Below, in pieces: positions 44,901 to 55,700 of a DNA stretch of 64,000 bases. The position numbers and the translations under genes were made by a program. The DNA lies in NCBI GenBank assembly GCA_028753945.1, contig JAPNXP010000002.1:1426001-1490000 (forward strand), in the 5' to 3' direction. The first letter of the stretch is position 1; each line of letters starts with the position of its first letter. The notes beneath the pieces are model-generated. The model worked only from the letters and a program-made list of their open reading frames with translations. It did no database searches and was not told where the DNA came from. The stretch comes from Hexactinellida sp. DTS-2022 (Eukaryota; Porifera; Hexactinellida).

Positions 44901-47900
44901 ATCGCTGGAGTTGGCATGAAAAGTCTCGATCCACTTGATTTTCCATCTATCTTGGAGCTATGGCAAATATTGATTGAGTCCCTGTACTATAGGTAAATTC
45001 TCCCCAAAATCCAGGTATCCCTGGGCCTGGAGGGTTGGCATCTATGGAAATGTTCTAAAATAAATTGAATAAACTAAATATGCTTTAGCTTTAACAAATA
45101 CAAATTGGAATACATCTTTCAAATGGCTAAGTTCAGAAGGCACATTATTTTTCTAATTATGCTGGAAAGCAATTAATTTTTATCTGTTCATATATTATTT
45201 CATATCTAACTGCAGGATAGAATTTGTGGATCAGATAGTCACGCTTCGAAACACGACAGCATTAAGGTTAGCTCTTTCTCAAAAGGTAGTGAGTACAGAT
45301 ACTATGTTAGCGAATTCGGGTGGGAACTCCATACTGCAATATACTGCAATGAAAGGTAGCACTGAGTGCTTACAGTATCTGCTAACTGAAGTATATGACA
45401 AGTTTCCTTACGAGTTGAAGAATGACAAAGGATTCAATATTCTCCATTCAGCTTTAGAAGCAGGCAAGAGTGAGAAGGCCGAGTTGATAATTAACCTACT
45501 GCTTGAGGGCGAACCATCGGAGGCAAAAACGAAAAGAAATGAAGAGTTCTTGAATGCAAAAACGCAACCTGGTACATGGTATATAAATTACTATTGAACA
45601 GAAAATAGCAGCTTTTGCTCGTATATAAGGCCATGCAAGATGCAACTGTTGAATGCAAAATTGTTGCATCGTGTATGGTGAATTTTTCATGCAAATTGTT
45701 GCATGTAATTTTGTTTTAGACTTTTTAATGCGGAATCATGCAGCTTTGTTGGACCATATATTTTGAGTATTCATGAACTTTGTTGAATTAAATTTGTTGC
45801 ATGGAAATTAAACAGTGTTCTATTTTCATGCAACAAAGCTAAATAATTATGAGAAGTCATGTTTCAATAATTCAATTTTCATTAGGTAAGAATGTGCTCC
45901 ATCTCTGCTCTGAGTGCAACAATAAGGACCTAATTCGACCATTATTAAAAGCTGGTGCAAAGCTGGGGGAAGGAGATTCAGACAACAACACCCCACTGCA
46001 CATAGCGGCAGAGAGTGCCGACATAGAGTCTTTCAAGAGAATAATTAAGTACCACAGTGAGGATAGACAGGATAAGAACGAGGCGCTTGGTGAGTATTTG
46101 ATTGAAACAACTAACTTGTACAGTAGACTGTGAATACGAATTCCGGTTAATAATAGGCACACTGTTCGGTGTTCGGTTTTACTTTGCCGACGACTATGTA
46201 GTGAGCCAGTAATCAAATATTGAAATGACTGCCTTGTGGCACATGTTAATACTAATTTCGGGTAAGGCGGACAAATCTCCACTCTCCCTTGGTGTTCGTA
46301 ATAACGAAAATCGACTATAAGTACGTATGCATAAGATTTACTAGTGAAATAGATGCATCAGGACTTTAAATATTTTTGTTGAAACAAGAACACGAATAAA
46401 ATGTATACATCTTTACAACGAACCCGGAGAATTGAAGTCGATAGTTCTTACTCTGAAAAACAATATTTTCTTGAGGAAATCTAACGTAGAGGTTTATTAA
46501 CCAGTGTATATTAACCAGTGTTTCATACAGGATTTGCATACAAGAGGGCAATCTGAGTTATGTAAATTCTCAAGGGGGGGCACTCTGGGATATGTATGTT
46601 CTTAAGGGGGGGCATAAATTAAACTTCGTAGTGTAAGTGGTTTTTCTAGGGGGGGGCACTTGAAGGAGCAGGGGGGGCAAATGCCCCCCTACAATCCCCT
46701 GTATGAAACCCTGTTAACAATTTTTCTTGTCAGAGGAACTGAAGGCTTGCTTTCTGATCCCAAATAAAGAAAACAAGATTCCTATCCTTCTATCGGAGGA
46801 TAAGCCCATTATCAACGCTATTCTGAAGTACATGGACATAAATGCTGTAGCTGATAAGGATACGGGCAGTCTCATGCATTTAGCCGCAGAGAGAAACCAT
46901 TTATTGCTGGCAGAGGCGTTAGTTGATAAGAACATAGATGTGAATGTTTTTAATAAGATAGGCATTACTCCTCTTAAATACGCGGCTAAACGGGACAGCA
47001 GGAGGGTCCTGAGGTTTCTGCTTGATAACAAAGCTGATCCTAATTACGTCGGGGAAAAAGCTCGTGGGTATACTGCCTTGAATACTGCGTGTCAATTTGG
47101 GAAGTTTGTCTGCGCTAAGATGTTGATAGAGCACGGAGCTGGAGTATCTCATCCGAACATGACCATGTCAGCGCTACAATCAGCTGCTTCTGGGGGCCAT
47201 GCCATTATAGTTAAGCACCTAATTAAAGTTGAAGCCATGTATGTTAATGAAAGGGGGCCTGGAAGGAAGACCCCTCTCTACCGAGCTATATCCCAAGGTC
47301 ACAGCTCTGTGGCTAAGCTCTTGTTAAGACATGGAGCAGATCCCGACATGCTCACAGGATCAGATAACGAAACACTACTGCATTTAGCAGTGAAAGATAA
47401 ACGGAAGGAGATAATCGGAATGCTACTGGATGCTGGGATTAAGTCTGACGAGTCCCTTAGGAACGGACAGACCCCACTCATGCTAGCAGCGGAAGCCGAC
47501 CACGCTGACTACCTACCTATGATTATAGCTCGTGGGTACACGCTTAGTAAGAGGGACGAGGAGGGCAACAGTATATTCCATTATATCGCGAGAGAGAATT
47601 CCTGCGCTTCCGCTAAGTACATGATACACGAGATAAGGAATCTGAAAGATGATCTGAGCGTCGAGGCCCAGCTGTTTGAGAACAAGAATAGTGCGGGCAA
47701 GACACCCTATGCTGTTGCATTGGAATGCAAGCATCAACCTGTGTTAAAGATTTTCATCGGTTATGCACCAAAAGACTATTTCTATCGAAAGGAACCACAA
47801 CAGATTCATAAATTTTATGATTTAAAACTGTTTGATACTCTCAAAGAAGTGATAAACAGATCTGTCAAGGTGGATGAGGATAAAGGTAAGCAGAGTAGTA

Positions 47901-49721
47901 TAATGTATTCAGAACTAGTAGCGTGAGACCGCTGGGTAAGCCAGGGTACTTGGGGCACAAATGTATTGTTGTTATGTTTATTACATGAGTTTGCATCTAT
48001 ATAGGAGAAGTAATAGCAGAAACTATATTCTTTGACTCTAACGAGGATGGACAGTACCCAGATAGCCCAGACTTCAAGCCACTTAAGCAGTCCTTCCTTC
48101 ACAAGCTAGTAAACTGTCCAGACCAAGAACTGAAGTACCACCCTATTGTTAGTATCATTGTGGACAATAAACTAAGCTTCTATCGCTGGTGGTACGTAAT
48201 TTCGTTGATTTTCTATCTCTTCTTCCTTGTTTGTCTCGGCTATGCTCTAATACAAGCATCCACCGTGTGTGACTCTAACCTTTGGTCCTATACATTTCCA
48301 GCTGATTGGGCTCGGGCGGCATGTGAGGTTATAAGCCTGCTGTACTTGCTGTTCTTCCTGCTCAATGAGGGAGTGGAGTTCTTCATAGAATGGATACAAG
48401 TCTACGAGAAGAATAAAGACGAGCAAGAAGAGAGCGAAATGACTGTAACGTATATTAGCGATTCAACAAGAGGCGATAGGAAAACATGTTTAACTAAACT
48501 GTTCGAAGCGTGGAAGAAGTTTACTAATATATTTAAACTTATAAACGTCAAGTGTAGATATGTCTTTAGCGCATTAAATGGGTACTTTGATGGAGTATAT
48601 AACTTCATTGATTGGTTAGCAATAATTTCATTCGTAATTCTAATTATTCTCAGAGCAATCAGTTCGTATGTACAGTGGACTTTCGCAGGACTTACTTTTA
48701 TCTTCTTCAGTCTCTCTCTCTTCAAATACACTAGAATATCTCCATCTCTCGGCGCGTATGTTAGTTCTGTGTTCCGTATATTTGTGATAGACATTCCTCG
48801 TTTCTTCGTGCTGGTACTTATAATATTAATAGCGTACATCGGGGGAATTCACCTAGCAGCTAGACAACAGCCTATTTCTGATCCGCAAACATCTGATAGC
48901 TTACCCTACCAGGTCTGTAACAGTAGCAGATCAGCTTTCTTTTGGTTCAATACAGATTTAACTCAACTGTACGACTTAAGACGCCCGTTGCTATCTGGTA
49001 TCCTTTTCATATTGGACGGAGGGCCAGGGAACTACGAAGATGATATTTTAGGAGATAATTTATTTTTCACGTTAGTTTACTTGGGGTTCGCGTTCACAAT
49101 AATCGTTGTGATGCTTAATATTTTAATTGCTCAACTCTCTGAGACTTATGGCGAGATTGTGAAGGAGAATTCATTTCACTACAAGATTGAATTGGTGGTT
49201 ACTTTGGAGAACAAATCTAATCTTGCTTATTTGTTCGGCAAAGTTTTTAGAAAATACACAGCAATTGAATCTCTCAGGATATCTCTTCCACTCTGGAAGC
49301 AACTTAAAGATGGTAAGTTTCTATTGGTGAGAACTTCTTGAAATAGCGAAAAACTAAATACTAAGTATAAAATTCCTTGAGAACTCTGTTGTTAAAATAA
49401 AAATTCATTGGAAATGCTTAATTAAGCAATAGAGTCATGGGCCCATGTCATATAATGATCCGAACTTTGATTAAAAGAAAAAACAGTCGGACAGGCAAAA
49501 GTCGGTAAATAATACAAAGGTATCTAATATAATAATTTCTTTTAGAAAGCCCCAGCCGGAGTGTAGATCAAGTTGTCCTGGATACGAATGAAGATCTGTT
49601 TAGAACTGAAAAGACGGTAGAACATGAATTTGAGAAGACAAGTAGATCGTTTGATGAACTCAATGTTAAACTCAATGACATCAGATACAAGGTCGACGAG
49701 CTACTTGATTTCATGAACTAG
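41964..49721 (+). CDS. Ankyrin-repeat TRP cation channel, TRPA-like
   Basis: Seven exons join in frame: 41964-42200 (or -42194), 42262-42305, 45216-45571, 45886-46089, 46734-47885, 48005-49312 and 49546-49721, giving about 1,158 residues, close to TRPA1. About 13 ankyrin repeats occupy roughly residues 120-610 (e.g. GKNVLHLCSE, NTPLHIAAES, GSLMHLAAER, KTPLYRAISQGHSSVAKLLL). Six membrane segments follow: S1 about 727-745, S2 770-790, S3 864-885, S4 888-910, S5 920-948 and S6 1020-1043, with the S6 end reading NILIAQLSETYGEI as in TRP channels. The S5-S6 loop holds FILDGGPGNYEDD and does not match the TRPA1 filter. The C-terminus is a short coiled coil. A TRPV-related assignment is possible. 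Intron 2 is full of MITEs. Confidence 0.85.
42331..42690. repeat. CAGGGTTGCCAA-type MITE remnant in TRP intron 2
   Basis: It begins CAGGGTTGCCAATCCAATCC, the end sequence of the 5692 element, and continues with CCAATC/ATCGAT words to about 42680. It is only 26 bp past the exon 2 donor. The right end is obscured. Confidence 0.5.
42718..44600. repeat. Large inverted repeat in TRP intron 2
   Basis: About 500 bp at 42695-43240 returns in reverse complement at 44000-44590. Matching landmarks are GGCACATTAGAATGTTTTAA with TTAAAACTTTCTAAAATGTG, and TGTGTGTTTCGTGTATTA with TAATACACGAAACACACA. Each arm holds a CAGTAGACTCCGCTTAAT-type MITE end (42752 and about 44490 inverted). Two further elements sit between or around the arms. 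Confidence 0.8.
43251..43941. mobile_element. MITE with CAGTAGAACTCGGTTA ends
   Basis: The left end CAGTAGAACTCGGTTAAGAC is preceded by TA. The right end CTAACCGAGTTCTACT is truncated before the expected GTA by the neighbouring element. Internal GGTACGTCTTATCCGA words repeat in both orientations. Confidence 0.7.
43942..44741. mobile_element. hAT-like element with 39-bp terminal inverted repeats
   Basis: The left end is CAGTGGCGGCGGAAGCATTT and continues CGATGTTGGTGCGAGCACT; the right end is the inverse, ending CTTCCGCCACCACTG. The flanks do not match, so it appears to have been involved in a rearrangement. It contains one arm of the large inverted repeat. Confidence 0.75.
44742..44865. mobile_element. 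Truncated foldback MITE (copy of 40278-40427)
   Basis: Inverted relative to the full copy and missing its first roughly 34 bp at the junction with the hAT-like element. Confidence 0.75.
46516..46713. mobile_element. hAT-type MITE next to a TRP splice acceptor, TSD TTAAC
   Basis: The ends are CAGTGTTTCATACAGG and CCTGTATGAAACCCTG. TTAAC flanks it at 46511-46515 and 46714-46718. It holds four GGGGGGGCA runs. Its right end is 20 bp from the AG of exon 5, so it abuts the polypyrimidine tract. Confidence 0.82.
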
Positions 49722-49995
49722 TAACAGCTCGGGTACATTGGAATTTTTAGTTGTAGTGTATATAAACTAGTTTGTACCACATAACTATCGTATTGTGTAA
49801 ATATTCTGGTTATCAACGGACTGTGATAAAATAAGTATGATTTTCAGTAGACGTCCGCGTCCGGGACGGATTAATTAAGCATTTTATTTGAGGTAATTAT
49901 GTCCCAGGCGACCGGGGTGCATTTGTTTGCAGGAATATTAAGTGGAAGTGAATGCATGTGGAAGTTGATAGAAAAAAGTATACTATACTAGTAAC
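49722..49995. other. TRP 3' flank
   Basis: AT-rich sequence holding the TRP 3' UTR. No canonical AATAAA stands out close to the stop. Confidence 0.3.
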
Positions 49996-50413
49996 CAGAG
50001 TGGACCATGGGTCGATGGGTCAGATGGGTCACCTAAATCGATGGGTCAGATGGGTCATGGGTCACGGCTCTGTGAGCCATGACCCATTTGGAAATTCGTT
50101 GTTTTCCCAGTTATAGTACGAATCAAATTAACCCAGAAACATTAAAGGGTATTTCTTTGATATTAGAAGTCTAACAAAATTAATTGATTGACAAGCATCA
50201 TAATTACAAGTCGGATTGTGGTTACATAATGTTTAGATATTAAAAATTATATATTTAGAAAGGTCAATGGGTACACGATGGGTCAAAGCGTTACTTGATG
50301 GGTCAATGGGTCACTCGATGGGTCATGGGTCAATGGGTCAATGGGTCATGGGTCACAAATGCGATGGGTCAGATGGGTCATGGGTCACCAATGTTGACCC
50401 ATGGTCCACTCTG
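49996..50413. mobile_element. hAT MITE, TSD CTAGTAAC, ATGGGTC-rich
   Basis: The ends are CAGAGTGGACCATGGGTC and GACCCATGGTCCACTCTG, an exact 18-bp inverse. The 8-bp duplication CTAGTAAC lies at 49988-49995 and 50414-50421. Subterminal tracts of (ATGGGTC)n occur on both sides. Confidence 0.93.
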
Positions 50414-50541
50414 CTAGTAACTATTCCGATGGCAAGAATATTTACAATGAATTACGCGAGGAGTACAAGACTAGTGTATATAAATGATTAGCATGAATTA
50501 ACAAATCTGATTAAAAGCTCGTACATCACAATTATATATTA

Positions 50542-52605
50542 TTACTCAGACAATATGGGATTTAGCTTACACACCAGTTTGCTCCCAACTTGTATGAATG
50601 GTTGTACTTCATCAGTAAGAGGCTGGGTTGCTCTATTGAGATGGTCCGTAATAATACTTACCAGCTGTTCACATTGTAATGTAATATATTCATGACTAGT
50701 TGCGTATGTCAACAGTTCATCAGAGATATTCCATACTATCTGACAGCTGTGACACATGACCTGTATGTCTGACATTCCTATTAACCCCATTATAGACACG
50801 AGACTATCAAGCAGTCCGTTGTCAAGGAGGAATGGTATGTTGTCTGGTTTTGAGGTTAGGTTAATGAGAGCACCTGTACTAGCGAACAGAACGTCTGCAT
50901 CTGTGGATTCTAATAGAGTCAGCAGGAACAAATCTGCTTTCGTTGATCTCACAATAGCTCTGCATTCCTCTCTACGGGTGAGGTTGCCAAGACAAGATAC
51001 CACGTGTTGTATCGTAAGCAGAGATATGCTAGGCACCATTAGAAGGCGGACGAGTGAGTGAGTGAGCTGCTGACAGGAGTCGGTATCCAGTTGGTAGAAG
51101 GAGAGATTGTTCATAGCAGTCAGAAGGGCTGTTAGGAATTCAGTGTCCCTGTGGGGGTCCTGTGTGAGCTGGTCCAGCAATGAGATCAGCAGAGAGGAGA
51201 GAGAGCGAGAGGAGGAGAGCACCGAGCCTGCCTCAGGGTGCAGAGACAAGTTTCCAATGAGACTGGTTAGCGCAGGTAGACAGGTCAGTCTCTGTTGGTT
51301 CGCTGTGTCTGAGTACCTATCCACTGTGTGTAGTACTGATTGAATGGAGTCTGGTATCGAGAGAAAGCGAGAGGAGGCATTGACGTCATCCATGACTAGC
51401 ATGCTGAGAGTGAAAGCCAGTCTCGCTGTTGTCCTGTGGGAGCTGGAGTTGATGGAGAGAGCAGAAAGCAGTTTGGGCAGAGCGGACACTTGACACATGA
51501 CAGATTTCTGGAAATGCATGTTTGTGGCTAATTTGGAACATAATTTAGCTGCGTACAGTACAATCTCCTGTCTCCCTCTCAGTTGCAGAATGTCAGCCAT
51601 GAGTAGGACAGCCTCGGGTGTGGTCAGTTGGATTAGAGCTATTGGCGTATCACATAGGTTGCGAAGACTCCATACGATCTGTAGCAGACAGGGACCTGAC
51701 AACCTCTCCTGGTCTAAGTTATGCATAAGGTAGCTAGCTAGGGGTATGGAGAGAGATAGGTATTTCTCTGTTACGGAAGAGGGACAGTTAGGTGAAGATG
51801 AAATCAATTTGAGTGCTCCTAGGAGATATACTAGGTACTCTGGAATGTTTCCTCTGTTCGCACTCTGTAGTAATACAAGCATAGCATTTGCACATTCTGT
51901 ATCTAAGAAGTGAACATCGTTAATTTCATCCCGCGAGAGAGAGAATACCAGCTGACAAACTGTGTTTATGTTAGAAAGATTGGCACATGATAGACTGCGC
52001 ATTCCACTGTAAGCTAACATAGCAACAGAGCATACCAGTAGCAACAAGTGAGTGTTGGAGCGAGAGGAGCCGTGTATAATCTGAATAATCTTGAACAGCG
52101 GGGCAATCAGCTTATCAGCTACCTGTTCAGTCGTTCTCTCTGCCCGATTCAGTTGATAGCTTCTAACCACTGCTAGCGTATTCTTCAGTCTGTCCACATT
52201 CCAATCCAGACAAGAAGTCTCTATGAATAGCTCTAGCAGAGACAAGCTCTCCCTTAGCTCTGCGGGAGTATCAACTTGGTCCATGGAGTGGGATTTGCGT
52301 ATCAGCCCGGCGGAGCGAGTGCGGTGGCTCTGCGAGGTCTGGGGCGGGCGAGGGGTGGGGGAGGGCTGGGAGATGGGTGCCAATCTGAGGCCAGAGGAGG
52401 GGCGCTTCTGCGAGGGGACAAACGGGACACGAGACATCTTCATGACAGACGGGGGCCTGCCCTCTGAGCTGCCCTCCGAGCTGTCTCCCCACAGACTGCG
52501 CATCTGCGCGGGGGCTGGCGTTATCGGACGGGACACACGCACTGACTTGAGCGAGGCTCTGGCCTCGGAAATTATCTGAGCACTCGTCTGTCCGGTTAGG
52601 TCCAT
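50542..52605 (-). CDS. ARMC2: Armadillo repeat-containing protein 2
   Basis: In mammals ARMC2 is needed for sperm flagellum and motile cilium assembly (axonemal central-pair and radial-spoke delivery). Single exon, 687 residues. The N-terminal TSAQIISEARASLKSVRVSR then PITP (residues 7-31) matches the conserved ARMC2 opening (TSAEIISEARNALR...RPFTP). A Ser/Pro-rich disordered stretch runs to about residue 110. Helical armadillo repeats fill the rest, including LTAMNNLSFYQLD (about 525), VVSCLGNLTRREECR and FASTGALINLTSKPDN (about 590), as in the human C-terminal repeats. It is shorter than human ARMC2 because the disordered region is reduced. It lies 153 bp downstream of VWA8, same strand. 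Confidence 0.92.
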   Translation of the reverse strand: MDLTGQTSAQIISEARASLKSVRVSRPITPAPAQMRSLWGDSSEGSSEGRPPSVMKMSRVPFVPSQKRPSSGLRLAPISQPSPTPRPPQTSQSHRTRSAGLIRKSHSMDQVDTPAELRESLSLLELFIETSCLDWNVDRLKNTLAVVRSYQLNRAERTTEQVADKLIAPLFKIIQIIHGSSRSNTHLLLLVCSVAMLAYSGMRSLSCANLSNINTVCQLVFSLSRDEINDVHFLDTECANAMLVLLQSANRGNIPEYLVYLLGALKLISSSPNCPSSVTEKYLSLSIPLASYLMHNLDQERLSGPCLLQIVWSLRNLCDTPIALIQLTTPEAVLLMADILQLRGRQEIVLYAAKLCSKLATNMHFQKSVMCQVSALPKLLSALSINSSSHRTTARLAFTLSMLVMDDVNASSRFLSIPDSIQSVLHTVDRYSDTANQQRLTCLPALTSLIGNLSLHPEAGSVLSSSRSLSSLLISLLDQLTQDPHRDTEFLTALLTAMNNLSFYQLDTDSCQQLTHSLVRLLMVPSISLLTIQHVVSCLGNLTRREECRAIVRSTKADLFLLTLLESTDADVLFASTGALINLTSKPDNIPFLLDNGLLDSLVSIMGLIGMSDIQVMCHSCQIVWNISDELLTYATSHEYITLQCEQLVSIITDHLNRATQPLTDEVQPFIQVGSKLVCKLNPILSE

Positions 52606-52758
52606 ACTCTATACGCTAAGTATATGTGTAGAGAATGGAATAGTGCAACAACTGAATAGAAATATTATCCACTACTATTTGAGGCAAAATTAGTTAAAAT
52701 AACTGCAAATAATAAACAATCTAATAACTGAATTGAAATACCTAATTGTGTAACTGTA

Positions 52759-55700
52759 CTACTCGAGCGAGGAAGCGAATATCTGTTTGAGAATGTCAGG
52801 AATATCTTTGGTGTCCATACACACGTAAGCCTTACCCGCTGGCAGACTTTCTTTCAGTCTCAGTGCCTGGTCTCCAAGGGAGCCAATGAATATAACAAAC
52901 GCATTAACACGAGGCTCGCTCATGAGAATATCTCCATACTCCCTAGCGTTAATTCCATATCTATCGAAGTTAGCGTCACTCAGCACCACGAGGTACTGCT
53001 GCTCCCCTTCCTGTCCGGACAGTTCCTTCACAGCTCTCTGCGTCGCCTCGAGAGTGTTGTCTCCGCTCCAGCAGAACTGGGCGTGCGCCAGCATCCGCTT
53101 CAGCACGAGCAGTCTCTCGTTCTCATTCCCAGGCACTGTGTCCCTACTCACAAACTCCACCCTAGAGTCGTCTCCAGAGTGTCCGGTTACCTCCAGCTGG
53201 ACTTTCTCTTCGAACCCTTTGAATGCCTCCAGCACCATCAACACGGCCTCCATGCTCCTCTCCATACGCCCGTCTATTGAGTTGAACCTGTACATGCTGC
53301 CGCTAACGTCTACCAGGAGTCTCATTAGCTTAGATTCGCTACCCGGAGCCCCCACCTCCCTCTCCTCCTCCCCTCTCCTCACAAACACATTCCTATCTCC
53401 GCTGATGCTGTCCACTAGCTTGCTGTCGTCCAGCTCCCCTGTGGACTGGTGTCGCAGCCAGCTGCGCTCAGTGCCCTTGCTCTCCATGCCAGTTAGCGTG
53501 CCCTTAAGCGCTGCTATCTGCTGCCTGACCCTACCAAGGTACTGCTGGTACAGAGCCGCGTCGTGGCTGCCCATGTCGATATCTCTCATTCGCTTTTCGA
53601 ACGCCTCGCGGCCCATTTCCCTAGCGGCGCGCGTGACCTCCTCAGGCACACGCGCCTTCTCTTCATCCGACAGCTGGGACACATCGTGTCCCGCGTCCAG
53701 TCGATAGGGCCCTCCCTTTCCCCCCAGGCCAGCCGTGTCCCTCCCCCCGGTGCCCCCAGCCCAGGTGTTGCCCCCCACATGGGGCGCGTTCTCCGGGTCT
53801 ACTCGTCCGTGCTTCGGAAACTTAACGTCTTCCCCGCTAAACCTCTCTCTGGTCACCCTCAGCTTGTCCCCCTCCCCCTGGCCCGCCCCCGCCATCTCGC
53901 GCCAGGCAGCCAGAGAGCTCTCCAGGGACCGGGCCGCCAGCTCCAGCTGCAGCACCTGTCCGAACCTGTCTACCACTATGACGTCATCGGAGTTTGCCGC
54001 GGTAGCCAGCACATAGTCCGCTGAGTCGTTAGAGTGCGGGTATGCTCTGTGCCGTGTGTGGGGGGGCGCAGGCTTATGCAGCGTATACTCTGTTAGCGTG
54101 CGGTTGAGTAGATCCACTGCCTCGAGGGTGGTCTCGCCACGCCCATCAGGAGGCAGCAGGTTGAGGACCAGACTGTGCCGCGGGAGAGCAGCTGAGTAGG
54201 CAGGGCCGCGGGAGGAGGCGGGTCTGTCGTGAGTGGAGAGAAAGTTCCTACTGGCGGAGCAAGTGCTCACACCGGCGTACACGCTGGGGTTAGAGAATAA
54301 CAGCTGTTGAGAGGCAGACTCTACTGAGTCATCAGCTTGTGTGGGAGCGCACTTAATAATCAGAGCCGAGGTAACCAATTGAATATTGGGAATATCTATT
54401 GAGTGTATTTGGTCTGGAAAGTGAGACTCTGTAGCGTCTCCATGCGTACATAGGAATGCATGTTCGTTACTGGCAGCGAGCCATTTCTTATCGTTAAGTT
54501 GAACCAACGAGTTAATAGGAAAGGGATAATGTTGCTTGTGTATCTGCATAGAACTGAGATCCAAGCAAGAGAGAACAAACCCTCCAATAGAGTACGCATA
54601 TATCTTATTGCCCTCACAACTGAGCACAACGTTGATATCCTCATCAGTAATGTTAATTCCGATCTTCTTGGCTACAGCTGACGCAGCTGTGCTCGTCTGT
54701 ACCCACCTGGCAGACCGGCTGATGGGGTCTATCCACAGCCAGGACTGAGAAGCAGACTCGAAGAGCACGACCTGTCCCGAGAGGGGGTGTGTCAGGGGAC
54801 ACAGCTTGAAGTGCGGCCGCCTCCTCCTGACAGAGGAGTAGCAGTAGAACAGGTCTGAGAGGAGCACAGCGTCCTCGGATAGCTCAGTGCTACTGCTACG
54901 CACTGATCCATGCTGTGCCAGCTTCATGGTGTAGAGAGCCACGGGGTCAGTTGCTACCATGTGTAAGTACTGATCTGGATTCCCCCCGGGGTCTGAGGCT
55001 ATCTTGACGTCCCTTAGCCTCGTACCCGCCTCTGTGGGCACGGACCAAGAGCACACTATCTCCGAGAAGCGCTGTCCCCTGTGGTAGCTCCTATCCAGGG
55101 AGCAGCTGGACACGCTCAGGGGGAATGGGGCGCTGCACCTGAGTGGGTGTGTGGAGAGCGGCCGCGCGGTCTGTTTATTCCCAGACAGGGACCAGGTTGA
55201 GAAGTACCTGGCGGGAGGGAGGGGGGAGTGTCTAGCTAACTTCACGTTGTTAGGAGAAGCGCCCAAAGGAATGCCGTGCTTGTGTAGCACCTGAATGAGC
55301 AGTTTCTGAGTGTCCTTGTCAAAGCTGTCGAAGTCGAACACATTCCTGACAGCATTAGCTAGCCCCTCTTCTGGGAACAGAGCCAGGTGTCTGGCTATGG
55401 CCACAGACTCCCTGGTAGAGTAGGGGTAGCGCAGCTTCCCCTCGTCAGCCATTGATCTCAGCTCCTGCATAACTGCCAGCAGTTTGTTGATGACGTCATC
55501 TGATAGCGAGGGGGCGTAGTTCCTGATCAGAGAAAGCTCCGAGGCGAAGTCGAGGTTATCCACTGCGTGCGTGCTGAAGAGGTCTCCCATGTTAGCGAAG
55601 AAGTTGTTGCCCAGAAAAGGAAACCCCGGCCGATTAGCCAGCACTATCATCCTGAAGTCAGGATGCACGGGAATGCATTGTTCCACAGACTCGCTAGACC

